Source: Shinella lacus | Lineage (GTDB): Bacteria; Pseudomonadota; Alphaproteobacteria; Rhizobiales; Rhizobiaceae | Direction: 5' to 3' | DNA: 64,000 bases | NCBI RefSeq assembly: GCF_010994755.1 | Contig: NZ_WHSB02000010.1 | Coordinates: 122,093 to 186,092, forward strand | Part shown: one piece after another, positions 37,644 to 46,045 of the stretch | Layout of the letters: the number at the start of each line of letters is the position of its first letter | Position numbering within the stretch: the stretch's first letter is position 1 | The notes under the pieces: generated by a model | Databases searched by the model: none | Told to the model about the DNA's origin: nothing | The model's input: the letters and a program-made list of their open reading frames with translations, nothing else | Program-made: the position numbers and the translations under genes

Positions 37644-38573
37644 ATGAAGTCTAACAAGGTCATCATCACCTGCGCGGTCACCGGTTCCGTGCACACGCCC
37701 TCCATGTCGCCGCACCTGCCCTACAAGCCGGAGGACATCGCCGCCCAGTCGATCGAGGCGGCGGAGGCGGGTGCCTCGATCCTGCACCTGCATGCACGCA
37801 ATCCGGAAGACGGGCGGCCGACAGCCGATCCGAAAATCTTCATGCGCTTCCTGCCGATCATCAAGCAGGCGAGCAATGCGGTGATCAACATCACCACCGG
37901 TGGCTCCTCCGTCATGACGCTGGAGGACCGGCTGGCGGCGGCGGTCGCGGCGGAACCGGAAATGTGCTCGCTCAACATGGGCTCGATGAATTTCGGCCTT
38001 TTCCCCATGCTCGAGCGGCCGCGCGAGTGGCAGCATGCCTGGGAGCCGGAACTGCTGGAGGCGACGCGCGGCACGATCTTCCGCAACACCTTTGCCGATA
38101 TCGAGGCGATCCTGCGCCGGCTCGGCGAAGGTTGCGGCACGCGCTTCGAGTTCGAATGCTACGATGTCGGGCATCTCTACACGCTCGCGCATTTCCGCGA
38201 CCGCGGGCTCATTCCCGGCACGCCTTTCATGCAGTTCGTCTTTGGCGTGCTCGGCGGCATCGGCGCCGATCCGGAAAACCTGATGCATATGAAGCGCATC
38301 GCCGACAAGCTTTTCGGTGACGACTACCGCTTCTCGGTGCTCGCCGCCGGCCGCAAGCAGATGCCGATGATCACCATGGCCGCCACGATGGGCGGCAGCG
38401 TGCGCGTCGGGCTGGAGGACAGTCTGTTCGATGGTCGCGAGCTCGCCACCTCGAACGCCGACCAGGTGCGCCGCATCCGCGCGATCCTCGAAGGTCTTTC
38501 ATTGGAGGTGGCGACGCCGGACGAGGCGCGCACTATGCTCGGTCTCAAGGGCGGCGATCGCGTCGCATTCTGA
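37644..38573 (+). CDS. BKACE (DUF849) beta-keto acid cleavage enzyme
   Basis: A 309-aa TIM-barrel enzyme of the 3-keto-5-aminohexanoate cleavage family. The zinc-site H-x-H appears as ASILHLHARNP (near residue 49), with ITCAVTGS at the N-terminus and GGSSVMTLEDR and EFECYDVGHLYTL further on. The family condenses a 3-oxo acid with acetyl-CoA to give acetoacetate and a new acyl-CoA. The amino-group specificity cannot be read by eye. It lies 9 bases after the aminotransferase. Confidence 0.9.
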   Translation: MKSNKVIITCAVTGSVHTPSMSPHLPYKPEDIAAQSIEAAEAGASILHLHARNPEDGRPTADPKIFMRFLPIIKQASNAVINITTGGSSVMTLEDRLAAAVAAEPEMCSLNMGSMNFGLFPMLERPREWQHAWEPELLEATRGTIFRNTFADIEAILRRLGEGCGTRFEFECYDVGHLYTLAHFRDRGLIPGTPFMQFVFGVLGGIGADPENLMHMKRIADKLFGDDYRFSVLAAGRKQMPMITMAATMGGSVRVGLEDSLFDGRELATSNADQVRRIRAILEGLSLEVATPDEARTMLGLKGGDRVAF

Positions 38574-38581
38574 GAGGGATC

Positions 38582-39076
38582 ATGCGGGACGATATCCGGA
38601 TAAGGGTGGCGGTGGCGGATGACGCCGAGACGATCCATGCCGGGCTGAAGGCGCTGGCGACGAGCATGGATGCGGAGGAGAAATTCGTCGCGACGGTGGA
38701 GAACGTCCGCCGCTACGGTTTTGGCGAAGCGCCAGCCTTCGAGGTGCTGATCGCCGAGGCGGACGGCACCTTTGCCGGTCTCTGCCTGACCTTCCCGATC
38801 TTCTCCACCTGGATGGGCACGCCGGGCATCTATGTGCAGGACCTCATCGTCGAGACCGCCTTTCGCGGCCGGCGCATCGGGGAACGGCTGCTGCATGCGG
38901 CAGCTCGGCGTGGCCTGGCGCAGGGTGCGCGCTATCTCCGGCTCTCCGTCGACGTGGAAAATTTTCGCGCGCAGGCCTTTTATGACCGGCTCGGCATCCG
39001 CCACGCCCGCGACGAGCAGATCCACATGATCAAGGGCGCGGATTTCGATGCATTCGCTGAAGGCGAGGAACCATGA
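38582..39076 (+). CDS. GNAT family N-acetyltransferase
   Basis: A 164-aa GNAT protein. Motif A with the acetyl-CoA pyrophosphate loop is VQDLIVETAFRGRRIGERLLHAAA (near residues 84-107), and the C-terminal strand is LSVDVENFRAQAFYDRLGI. The substrate is probably an amine. It overlaps the deacetylase gene by 4 bases, so acetylation and deacetylation are encoded side by side. Confidence 0.9.
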   Translation: MRDDIRIRVAVADDAETIHAGLKALATSMDAEEKFVATVENVRRYGFGEAPAFEVLIAEADGTFAGLCLTFPIFSTWMGTPGIYVQDLIVETAFRGRRIGERLLHAAARRGLAQGARYLRLSVDVENFRAQAFYDRLGIRHARDEQIHMIKGADFDAFAEGEEP

Positions 39077-40101
39077 AAACCTTTTTTGCGGACGAACAGA
39101 AGCGCCACGATCCGAGCTTCTTCCTCTCGAGCGGCGCGCCGCAGCCGAACCCGGAACAGCCGGAGCGCGTCGAGCGCCTGCTTTCCGGCGCACGCGCCGC
39201 GGGCCTGGAGATCGTGCGGCCGAAGGATCATGGGCTTGGCCCGGTCTCCGCCGTACACACGCCGGAATATATCGATTTCCTCGGCCGCATCCATGAGCGC
39301 TGGCAGCGCATCGAAGGGGCGTCGACGGAGGTGATCCCGAACATCCATCCGATCGCCCGCACCGGCAGCTACCCGGCGTCCGCCGTCGGGCAGGCGGGCT
39401 ATCACATGGCCGATACGTCCTGCCCGATCTCCGAACACACCTTTGAAAGCGCCTGCTGGAGCGCCTCGACGGCCGTTTCCGCGGCCGAGGCCGTGATGGC
39501 CGGCGACGCCTGGTCCTATGCGCTCTGCCGTCCGCCGGGCCACCATGCTTTCCGCGATGTCGCCGGCGGCTTCTGCTTCTTCAACAATTCCGGCATCGCC
39601 GCCGAGCATCTCCTGAAGGATGCGAAACGCGTCGCCATCCTCGACGTGGACCTGCACCACGGCAACGGCACGCAGGGCATGTTCTACGAGCGCCGCGACG
39701 TGCTGACCGTCTCGATCCATGCCGATCCGGTGCGCTTCTACCCGTTCTTCTGGGGCCATGCGGACGAGCGCGGCGAGGGGTTCGGCCTCGGCTACAATCT
39801 CAACCTGCCGCTGGCGCGCAAATCCGGCGACGACATCTTTCTCTATGCCCTTGCCGTCGCCATCCGCCGGGTCGAGGCCTTTTCGCCGGATGCGCTGGTC
39901 GTGGCGCTCGGCCTCGATGCCTTCGAGAACGACCCGTTCGGCGGCCTTTCGGTCTCGACACCCGGCTTCGCCCGCATCGCCGAAGCCATCGGCGCGCTGC
40001 GCCTGCCGACGGTCATCGTGCAGGAGGGCGGTTACCTGTGCGACGAACTCGGCGACAACCTGACATCCTTCCTGACCGGCTTCGGCGCGCTGTCGGGATA
40101 G
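39073..40101 (+). CDS. HDAC-like deacetylase (acetylpolyamine amidohydrolase type)
   Basis: A 342-aa zinc deacetylase of the arginase-deacetylase fold. The catalytic histidine pair is H157-H158 in CRPPGHHA. Zinc ligands are D193 and H195 in DVDLHHGNGTQ and probably the aspartate in GLDAFENDP near residue 283. The transition-state loop is EGGY near 318. The relatives I have in mind remove acetyl groups from acetylpolyamines or other N-acetyl amines. In this operon it would expose the amino group for the aminotransferase. The last 70 bases overlap the convergent LysR gene. Confidence 0.88.
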   Translation: MKTFFADEQKRHDPSFFLSSGAPQPNPEQPERVERLLSGARAAGLEIVRPKDHGLGPVSAVHTPEYIDFLGRIHERWQRIEGASTEVIPNIHPIARTGSYPASAVGQAGYHMADTSCPISEHTFESACWSASTAVSAAEAVMAGDAWSYALCRPPGHHAFRDVAGGFCFFNNSGIAAEHLLKDAKRVAILDVDLHHGNGTQGMFYERRDVLTVSIHADPVRFYPFFWGHADERGEGFGLGYNLNLPLARKSGDDIFLYALAVAIRRVEAFSPDALVVALGLDAFENDPFGGLSVSTPGFARIAEAIGALRLPTVIVQEGGYLCDELGDNLTSFLTGFGALSG

Positions 40102-41054
40102 GTCCGTTGGTCGAAGGGAATGGTGGCGATCGCCTGGCGCAGTTCGGCCAGCAGGATGTTTTCCGCGCGGCTGCGGCGGGCAGCACCATCATAGACGAGA
40201 TGCACGTCGATGACCGGCGCATTCTCATAGGGCGGCAGGCGCCAGAGACGGCCGGCACGCAGGTCCTCCTCCACGACATGGATCGGCAGCGGCCCGAAGC
40301 CGAAGCCGGCGATAATCAGCCGCTTCACCTCTTCGAGATGCGAGGAGGTGCCGACGGTCTGGCCTTCGAAACCTTCCTGCTGGCGCAGCAGTGCCACCGG
40401 CCACAGCGCGCCGGACATCTGGTCTGTCTTGAAGGAGACGTAGGGCTCGTTGCGCAGCGCCGAAAGCGGCAGGTCGGGTATGCCGAACAGCGCATGCCGC
40501 GCGCCGCAGAAATAGCCGAAGCTTTCCCGGTAGAGCACCTCGTATTCGAGCTTCGGATGCCGCTCCTGCATCAGGCAGAAGCCGAAGCATGCGTCGCGAT
40601 TGAGCACGGCCGCCACCACGTCCTGGCTGGAGGCGACGGAGAGCGAGATCGTGACCTGCGGAAACGCGCGGTGGAAGCCCGCCAGGACCTCGTCGAGGAA
40701 CGGGCAGACGACGTGGCTCGCCAGCGTCATCTCGATATGACCGGTCAGGTCGCCGGGCTGTTCCTCCATATGCTGCGGCAGGCCGGAGACGATGTCGAAG
40801 AGGGCCACGCATTCGCTGAACAGCCGCTGGCCGGCGGGGGTGACGGCGAAATGCGAGGCGTTCCGCTCGACGAGCCGGCAGCCCATATGCGTCTCCAGCC
40901 GCTTCAGCGCATTGCTGACGGTCGGCTGCTTCAACGACAGTTTCTCGCCCGCTGCCGTCAGACCGCGTTCCTGCGCGATCACCATGAAGGTGCGCAGCAG
41001 GTTCCAGTCGATTTCCCAGACGAATCGCCGCCTTTGCCGGGCCATGTGCATCAT
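40032..41054 (-). CDS. LysR family transcriptional regulator
   Basis: A 340-aa regulator with a slightly long N-terminus before the helix-turn-helix WNLLRTFMVIAQERGLTAAG and SLKQPTVSNALKRLE. The effector domain follows. It overlaps the deacetylase 3' end and diverges from the thioesterase gene over a region with a perfect 15-base palindrome (41084-41098). It likely controls the thioesterase and perhaps the ABC/aminotransferase operon. Confidence 0.9.
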   Translation of the reverse strand: MMHMARQRRRFVWEIDWNLLRTFMVIAQERGLTAAGEKLSLKQPTVSNALKRLETHMGCRLVERNASHFAVTPAGQRLFSECVALFDIVSGLPQHMEEQPGDLTGHIEMTLASHVVCPFLDEVLAGFHRAFPQVTISLSVASSQDVVAAVLNRDACFGFCLMQERHPKLEYEVLYRESFGYFCGARHALFGIPDLPLSALRNEPYVSFKTDQMSGALWPVALLRQQEGFEGQTVGTSSHLEEVKRLIIAGFGFGPLPIHVVEEDLRAGRLWRLPPYENAPVIDVHLVYDGAARRSRAENILLAELRQAIATIPFDQRTYPDSAPKPVRKDVRLSPSSSHR

Positions 41055-41083
41055 TCCCTGAATTTATGCTTCCGGCGGCGACT

Positions 41084-41098
41084 ATTGCATGATGCAAT
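41084..41098. promoter_or_regulatory. Perfect palindrome, probable LysR binding site
   Basis: ATTGCAT-G-ATGCAAT, a perfect 7+1+7 dyad fitting the LysR T-N11-A rule, lies 29 bases before the lysR start and 41 bases before the thioesterase start. A partial copy, TGCATGAT, occurs at 33250-33257 in front of the ABC operon. Confidence 0.6.
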
Positions 41099-41139
41099 CC
41101 GGCGTCAAAGGTCTCTCACCCGCACGAAGGAGGTTTGCC

Positions 41140-41571
41140 GTGCCGCTTCTCACCTACCAGGGCGTCGTCTATCCCGCGCAATGTGACGCGATGGGTCACA
41201 TGAACGTGCAGTTCTACATCGCGGCCTTCGACCAGTCGCTCTGGCACCTGATGGCCGCTAGCGGCTATTCGGCGGCGTGGATTATGGAGCGCAGGGAGGG
41301 GTTGGCGGATCGCCGCTACGAGATCGATTTTCGCCAGGAATTGCCGGTCGGCAGCCTGTTCGAAGTCCACAGCGCCGTGGTGAAGGTGGGACGCACCTCG
41401 CTCACCACCCGGCACTGGCTGACGAACAAGGCGGACGGCGTGCTGTGTGCGGAACTGCTCGCCGTCTCCGTCTATTTCGATCTTGCAGGTCGAAAGTCCC
41501 TGCCGCTTCCGGCCGCGATCGTGACGGCGGCCGGCGGTCTGGTGGAGGCGGTTACAGCCCCAGCGCCGTGA
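41140..41571 (+). CDS. Hotdog-fold acyl-CoA thioesterase
   Basis: A 143-aa protein from GTG 41140, chosen for AAGGAGG at 41127-41133. The hotdog signature [17 protein letters not shown] (near residues 10-25) belongs to the 4-hydroxybenzoyl-CoA/betainyl-CoA thioesterase class, with D15 probably catalytic. It could hydrolyse the acyl-CoA formed by the BKACE enzyme encoded 2.5 kb away. The end overlaps the convergent pseudoazurin gene by 20 bases. Confidence 0.85.
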   Translation: MPLLTYQGVVYPAQCDAMGHMNVQFYIAAFDQSLWHLMAASGYSAAWIMERREGLADRRYEIDFRQELPVGSLFEVHSAVVKVGRTSLTTRHWLTNKADGVLCAELLAVSVYFDLAGRKSLPLPAAIVTAAGGLVEAVTAPAP

Positions 41572-41998
41572 GCGCGGCGTCCATGCGCTCGCGCGCCTTC
41601 TTGGGCAGCTTGCCGGTCTTGACGGCATCGAGATTGGCCGGCGCATCGCCGACCACAACCACGCCGACCATGCCCATGCCGGCATGCGGCGTGCACTTGA
41701 CGCCATAGGCGCCCGGCTTGTCGAAGGTCACCTTGTAGGTCTCGTTCATCTTGCTCTTGAAGGCGGCTGCGCCCTCGGGGATCATGTCCTTGATCGTCTC
41801 GACATTGTGCCCCTTGTCCGTCGGGATGAAGGTGACGGTGTCACCCGGCGCGACCTTCACGAAGGCCGACTCGAACACCATGGCCCCTTCGGCCCCCTTG
41901 TTCAGCATATGCACTTCGAAATCTGCCGCCGCCGCCGGAAGGGCGAGCGCCATGAGGATTGCTGCAGCACCGACGATGCTGGTTGCCATGATACGCAC
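41552..41998 (-). CDS. Pseudoazurin (type I copper protein)
   Basis: A 148-aa precursor from GTG 41998 (AAGGAGA upstream; an in-frame ATG at 41989 is also possible). After a signal peptide ending ALPAAAA, the mature cupredoxin keeps the type I copper ligands: the histidine in DKGHNVE, then C-T-P-H-A-G-M-G-M with cysteine, histidine and methionine. Pseudoazurins carry electrons to nitrite or nitrous oxide reductase. No denitrification enzyme is in the window. An FNR-type box lies 72 bases upstream. Confidence 0.93.
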   Translation of the reverse strand: MRIMATSIVGAAAILMALALPAAAADFEVHMLNKGAEGAMVFESAFVKVAPGDTVTFIPTDKGHNVETIKDMIPEGAAAFKSKMNETYKVTFDKPGAYGVKCTPHAGMGMVGVVVVGDAPANLDAVKTGKLPKKARERMDAALTALGL

Positions 41999-42069
41999 TG
42001 GAAGTCTCCTTGCTGCCGAACGTCTCTCGTTCATGGCGAAGGAGGTAGCCCCGCCGCGTCGCGCCTTCT

Positions 42070-42083
42070 TTGACGTTGATCAA
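42070..42083. promoter_or_regulatory. FNR/FixK/NnrR-type box upstream of pseudoazurin
   Basis: TTGAC-GTTG-ATCAA at 42070-42083 matches the TTGAT-N4-ATCAA consensus at nine of ten arm positions. The nearest gene start is pseudoazurin at 41998. It implies induction under low oxygen or nitric oxide. Confidence 0.65.
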
Positions 42084-42134
42084 ACAAGACCGCGATGGCG
42101 CGTGGCGTGCTGTCGCAGGCCTCCGGGTTTTGGC

Positions 42135-42770
42135 TTACCAGCGCAGCCAGCGGCGACCAAGCAATGCGCCGGCGCCGGTCACGACGCCGATGGCGATCGT
42201 GTACCAGGCGGCGAGGAAAAGGGGGCTGTCGTCCGGGCAGTGCCAGGCATAGATGGCGGCGGCGATCGCGCCGGCCGCAAGCCCGGCGGCCGCACCGGCC
42301 GCCGTCGGGTTTTCCGGGGCGCCCTGCTTCAGTGCCCAGAACAGGCCGGCAAGCGGCGCCAGCGACAGGACCGGGATGAAGAACAGGCAGAACAGCGCAT
42401 TGCCGCCGACCATGTTGGCCTTCCACGTCGCCTGCGGCAGCACCGCGAGTTCGGCCGCGACCGCCGCACCGACCAGCAGCGCCGGCAGGCCGAGCAGCAA
42501 GGCCGGCAGGCGCAGTGCCTCTCCCGGCCGGCCGATGCGCATGGCGAGCCGGGCGGCGAGCACGGCAAGCGCGATCGTCACGACGATCTTGAACAGCACG
42601 CGCGCTGTCTCGAAGACGCTCGCCATGTTGTGCCGCAGGCCGACGGTGATGACGAGCAGCACGCCGGAGACGGCAACGCCCGCGACGAGCGCGATGGCGA
42701 GCGCGCGGCCGTAGCGCAGGCCGACGGGCGCGTCTTGCGTCATCAGGGTAATCAGGTCGTCGGTCTTCAT
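42135..42770 (-). CDS. nrsF: NrsF family membrane anti-sigma factor (DUF1109)
   Basis: A 211-aa protein with about six membrane helices and a short cytoplasmic N-terminus, KTDDLITLMTQDAPV, matching the NrsF/DUF1109 family. These hold a SigF-type ECF factor inactive until metal or redox stress. The gene follows its sigma factor by 1 base, and both diverge from a bufferin operon, as in Caulobacter. Confidence 0.85.
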   Translation of the reverse strand: MKTDDLITLMTQDAPVGLRYGRALAIALVAGVAVSGVLLVITVGLRHNMASVFETARVLFKIVVTIALAVLAARLAMRIGRPGEALRLPALLLGLPALLVGAAVAAELAVLPQATWKANMVGGNALFCLFFIPVLSLAPLAGLFWALKQGAPENPTAAGAAAGLAAGAIAAAIYAWHCPDDSPLFLAAWYTIAIGVVTGAGALLGRRWLRW

Positions 42771-42771
42771 G

Positions 42772-43326
42772 TCAGTCGCTCCGATAGAGGGCGGCGAGCG
42801 ATTTCAGCGCCCGGTGGAGGGCGACGCGCACCGCGCCCTCCGTCATCTTCAGCCGTGCCGCGGTTTCCCGGATGCCCGCCCCCTCGATCGAGATCGAGCG
42901 GACGATATCGCGTTGCGGATCCCTGAGCTGCGCCAGCATCGTCTCCGTATCCAGCCGGTCGGCGGCCTCGTGCGTCTCGTCGCCCGCCTCCAGGAAATCG
43001 GAGACGTCGTCGATCGGCACGCTGACCTGCCGGCCGCGGCGGCGCAGGCTGTCGACCAGCTTGTTGCGCACGATCGTCGTCAGCCAGGGGCCGAGCGGCC
43101 GGGCCGGATCCCAGGTGCCGCGCTTCAGGTGAATGGCGAGCAGCACTTCCTGCACGACATCCTCCGCCTCGCTCGCCGGCGCACCATACTGGTCGCAGCG
43201 CCGGCGCGCCATGCGGCGCAGATGCGGCGTCACCGCCACGAGGAAACGGTTATAGGCCTGCACATCGCCCTTGATGGCGAGACGCAGCCAATCCGCCCAT
43301 TCCTCTTCGCGCGCCGACTGTTTCAC
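42772..43326 (-). CDS. ECF sigma factor, SigF/NrsF-associated type
   Basis: A 184-aa sigma factor from GTG 43326. Region 2 includes GDVQAYNRFLVAVTPHLRRMARRR and SEAEDVVQEVLLAIH. Region 4 includes DPQRDIVRSISIEGAGIRETAARLKMTEGAVRVALHRALKSL. The predicted promoter (43339-43366) is so close that the transcript leader would be only a few bases, so translation may be nearly leaderless or start later. Confidence 0.92.
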   Translation of the reverse strand: MKQSAREEEWADWLRLAIKGDVQAYNRFLVAVTPHLRRMARRRCDQYGAPASEAEDVVQEVLLAIHLKRGTWDPARPLGPWLTTIVRNKLVDSLRRRGRQVSVPIDDVSDFLEAGDETHEAADRLDTETMLAQLRDPQRDIVRSISIEGAGIRETAARLKMTEGAVRVALHRALKSLAALYRSD

Positions 43327-43338
43327 CGTTTCCTTCCC

Positions 43339-43366
43339 CTACGCCAGGGCACACGATTTTGTTACC
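43339..43366 (-). promoter_or_regulatory. Autoregulatory ECF promoter of the sigma/nrsF operon
   Basis: On the minus strand GGTAAC (43366-43361), 17 bases, then CGTAG (43343-43339). The element order and spacing match the promoter found before the divergent bufferin precursor gene, which supports both. Confidence 0.65.
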
Positions 43367-43477
43367 GCGTGATCCCGAAAGAAATTCGTAACGCGCCAAG
43401 AGCCTGATGCGCCGAGCCTTTTTCTTACGCCGCCGACCTTTCGGCAAGGGGCGCGCGGAAAAAACGACGCCCCAGGC

Positions 43478-43505
43478 TGTAACGAAGCCGGACCTGTCTC
43501 CGTAG
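43478..43505 (+). promoter_or_regulatory. ECF promoter of the bufferin operon
   Basis: TGTAAC (43478-43483), 17 bases, then CGTAG (43501-43505), 47 bases before the ATG of the DUF2282 gene. It shares GTAAC-N17-CGTAG with the sigma gene promoter on the other strand. Confidence 0.65.
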
Positions 43506-43552
43506 CCCCCAATGCAACAGCCAATCGCGGCTGGCCACAAATGGAGACAGAC

Positions 43553-43834
43553 ATGAAGACCACGATCGTTACCCTCGCCCTTGCCGGCTCGCTTGCTTCG
43601 GCGCTCGCAACCATCGCCATGCCGGCCGCCGCCGAGGATGGCAAGGAAAAATGCTACGGCATCGCAATGAAGGGCCAGAACGACTGCGCGGCAGGCCCGG
43701 GCACGACCTGCGCCGGCACCTCGAAGATCGATTACCAGCAGAACGCCTGGAAGCTGGTTCCGACCGGCACCTGCGTCTCGATGAAGACGCCGAACGGCCA
43801 CGGCATGCTGGAACAGGGCATGGCACCGGCCTGA
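43553..43834 (+). CDS. bufA1: Bufferin precursor, DUF2282 (BufA1-like) RiPP metallophore
   Basis: A 93-aa secreted precursor from ATG 43553 (GGAGA upstream; an ATG at 43541 is in frame). A signal peptide of about 27 residues ends in PAAA-ED. The core has four cysteines at 34, 45, 53 and 74 in the family pattern [29 protein letters not shown] and VPTGTC. In described bufferins the DUF692 partner oxidises core cysteines to thiooxazoles and the exported product binds copper. The following genes encode that partner set. Confidence 0.88.
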   Translation: MKTTIVTLALAGSLASALATIAMPAAAEDGKEKCYGIAMKGQNDCAAGPGTTCAGTSKIDYQQNAWKLVPTGTCVSMKTPNGHGMLEQGMAPA

Positions 43835-43901
43835 AGCCTTCGTTCCTCCCTATCAGGCGGCGCCTTTCCGGCGCCGCCGCTTCCCTTCGAAGAGGCCCGT
43901 C

Positions 43902-44756
43902 ATGATCCCCTCCCGCCTTCCGCGCCGCGCTGGCGTCGGCTTCAAGCCCGAGCATTTTGCCGATATTCTTTCCGCACCCGAGCCCATCGGCTTCTTCGAG
44001 GTCCATGCGGAAAACTATATGGGTGCGGGCGGGCCGCCGCATGCGCAGCTTGGCAAGCTGCGTGAGGATCATGCGCTGTCGATCCACGGCGTCGGCCTGT
44101 CGATCGGCTCCATGCAGCCGCTCGACCGCGATCATCTCGCCCGGCTGAAGGTGCTGTGCGACCGCTACCAGCCGGAGAGCTTTTCCGAGCACCTCGCCTG
44201 GTCGACGCATGACAGCGTCTTCCTCAACGATCTTTTGCCGCTGCCCTATACCGAGGAGACGCTCACCCACGTGGTCGAGCATGTCGACCAGGTGCAAGAC
44301 GTATTGAAGCGGCAGATGCTGCTCGAAAACCCCGCCACCTATCTGCTCTTCGAGGAAAGCACGATCGAGGAGACGGTCTTCCTCGCCGAAATCGCGAGGC
44401 GCACCGGCTGCGGCCTGCTGCTCGACGTCAACAATGTCTTCGTCGCCGCGACGAACCACAATCTCGACGCCCGCGATTACATCGCCCGTTTCCCGCTTGA
44501 GGTCGTGCGCGAAATTCACCTGAGCGGCCATTCGGAGACGGTGGACGATCTTGGCGCGGCCCTGCTGATCGACAGCCACGATACGCCCGTCAAGGATCCG
44601 GTCTGGGCGCTCTACGAGACGGTGATTGGCCGCATCGGGCCGGTCGCCAGCCTCGTCGAATGGGACAATGACGTGCCAGCCTGGCCCGTGCTGCGCGACG
44701 AGGCGATGGCCGCCCAGCGCATCCTCGATGCGGCCGCCCGCCAAAGGGCGGCGTGA
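43902..44756 (+). CDS. bufB: BufB-type multinuclear non-heme iron oxidase (DUF692)
   Basis: A 284-aa TIM-barrel protein. Likely iron ligands and family motifs run in order: [11 protein letters not shown] (near residue 30), [11 protein letters not shown] (near 62), [32 protein letters not shown] and EIHLSGHSE, then [12 protein letters not shown] enzymes oxidise peptidyl cysteines of a precursor using two or three iron atoms. It would act on the DUF2282 peptide encoded 67 bases upstream, aided by the DUF2063 protein. Confidence 0.9.
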   Translation: MIPSRLPRRAGVGFKPEHFADILSAPEPIGFFEVHAENYMGAGGPPHAQLGKLREDHALSIHGVGLSIGSMQPLDRDHLARLKVLCDRYQPESFSEHLAWSTHDSVFLNDLLPLPYTEETLTHVVEHVDQVQDVLKRQMLLENPATYLLFEESTIEETVFLAEIARRTGCGLLLDVNNVFVAATNHNLDARDYIARFPLEVVREIHLSGHSETVDDLGAALLIDSHDTPVKDPVWALYETVIGRIGPVASLVEWDNDVPAWPVLRDEAMAAQRILDAAARQRAA

Positions 44757-44759
44757 ACC

Positions 44760-45545
44760 ATGTCCGCCGCCACCCAGACCGCCTTCGCCGCCGGCCTGTT
44801 CGCGGCCACGCCGCCGCCGGCTGGGTTGACCGCGTGGAATTCGCGCGCGCCGGAGCGCCGCTACGGCGTCTACCGCAATAACGTCTCGGCGAGCCTTACG
44901 GGCGCGCTGTCCTCTCGCTTCCCGGTGGCCGAGCGCATCGTCGGTTTAGAATTCTTCCGGGCGATGGCGCAGGCGTTCGTCCTTCTCCACCCGCCGCGCT
45001 CGCCGCTGCTTCTCGCCTATGGCGATGATTTTCCGGATTTCGTTGCGGCCTTCGAGCCGGCGCGTGACATCGCCTACCTGCCCGATGTGATGCGCCTGGA
45101 GGTCGCCCGCGGCCGCGCCTATCACGCCGCCGATGCGGCGCCGCTCGATCCGCAGGCGCTGGCGGCGGTCGATCCGGCCCGGCTCGGCGATCTCGTCTTC
45201 ACGCCGCATCCCGCGCTGTCGATCTTCTCCTCGCCGCATCCGGCCGTATCGATCTGGGCGATGAATGCCGGCGAGCGCCCGCTGACACCCCTCGAATGCT
45301 GGGACGGCGAGGATGCGCTGGTCGTGCGCCCGCAGATGATCGTCGAGGTGACCCCGCTGCCGCCGGGCGGCGCGATATTTCACCGGCTGCTCGCCGTCGG
45401 CGAAACGCTTGGGCTGGCGGCCGAGGCCGCGATGGCGGCGGAAGAACGCTTCGACCTTTCGACAAACCTCGCGGTGCTGCTCCGCTCCGGAGCCTTCACC
45501 GCCATCAGAGAGGAAAACCCCGATGAACACCGACACCATGCCTGA
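44760..45545 (+). CDS. bufC: BufC-type DUF2063 partner protein
   Basis: A 261-aa protein with the DUF2063 N-terminal domain ([18 protein letters not shown] then [23 protein letters not shown], near residues 10-60). The C-terminal part probably carries the RiPP-recognition-like fold that presents the precursor to the iron oxidase. It starts 3 bases after bufB, and the DoxX gene begins inside its last 23 bases. Confidence 0.88.
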   Translation: MSAATQTAFAAGLFAATPPPAGLTAWNSRAPERRYGVYRNNVSASLTGALSSRFPVAERIVGLEFFRAMAQAFVLLHPPRSPLLLAYGDDFPDFVAAFEPARDIAYLPDVMRLEVARGRAYHAADAAPLDPQALAAVDPARLGDLVFTPHPALSIFSSPHPAVSIWAMNAGERPLTPLECWDGEDALVVRPQMIVEVTPLPPGGAIFHRLLAVGETLGLAAEAAMAAEERFDLSTNLAVLLRSGAFTAIREENPDEHRHHA

Positions 45546-45990
45546 TGCCGCCCTGCCGCTGCCGCGCAGACTTTATGACCAGGCTTTGCAGGCGCTGACG
45601 CGGATCCCGAACGATCTCATCGCCCTCGTTGCGCGCCTGTCGATCGCCGCCGTCTTCTGGCAGTCCGGCCAGACGAAGGTGCAGGGTTTCATGGTCTCCG
45701 ACAGTGCGCTCTACCTGTTCGAAAACGAATACAAGCTGCCGCTCGTCGATCCCTGGCTGGCGGCGCACCTTGCCGCCTTTGCAGAACATCTCTTCCCGGT
45801 CCTGCTGGTCATCGGCCTTGCCAGCCGCCTCTCCGCGCTGGCGCTGCTGGCGATGACGCTGGTCATTCAGATCTTTGTCTATCCCGGCGCCTGGCCGACG
45901 CATGGCACCTGGGCCGCCTGCCTGTTGTTCATCGCGGCCCGCGGCCCCGGCCTGCTGTCCCTCGATGCCTGGCTCGCGCGCTCGCGGTGA
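45523..45990 (+). CDS. bufD: DoxX family membrane protein of the bufferin operon
   Basis: A 155-aa protein with four membrane helices. The DoxX signature [23 protein letters not shown] (near residues 30-52) and [20 protein letters not shown] are present. DoxX-type proteins are the usual fourth gene in bufferin operons, but their role there is not defined. Translation is coupled to bufC by overlap. Confidence 0.85.
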   Translation: MNTDTMPDAALPLPRRLYDQALQALTRIPNDLIALVARLSIAAVFWQSGQTKVQGFMVSDSALYLFENEYKLPLVDPWLAAHLAAFAEHLFPVLLVIGLASRLSALALLAMTLVIQIFVYPGAWPTHGTWAACLLFIAARGPGLLSLDAWLARSR

Positions 45991-46045
45991 GGCCGATCGG
46001 TTCGCGTGCATTGCACGGACCCGAAAAATCGAAGATAGAGGCAGG

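Noticed and set aside
42070..42083. FNR box controlling nrsF
   Set aside because: nrsF (42135-42770, minus) ends toward the box; only pseudoazurin starts downstream of it.
46005..46017. CGTGC-ATT-GCACG dyad before hpaR as an HpaR site
   Set aside because: It is short, GC-rich and unlike the ATTTAAC dyad before hpaF; it may be chance.
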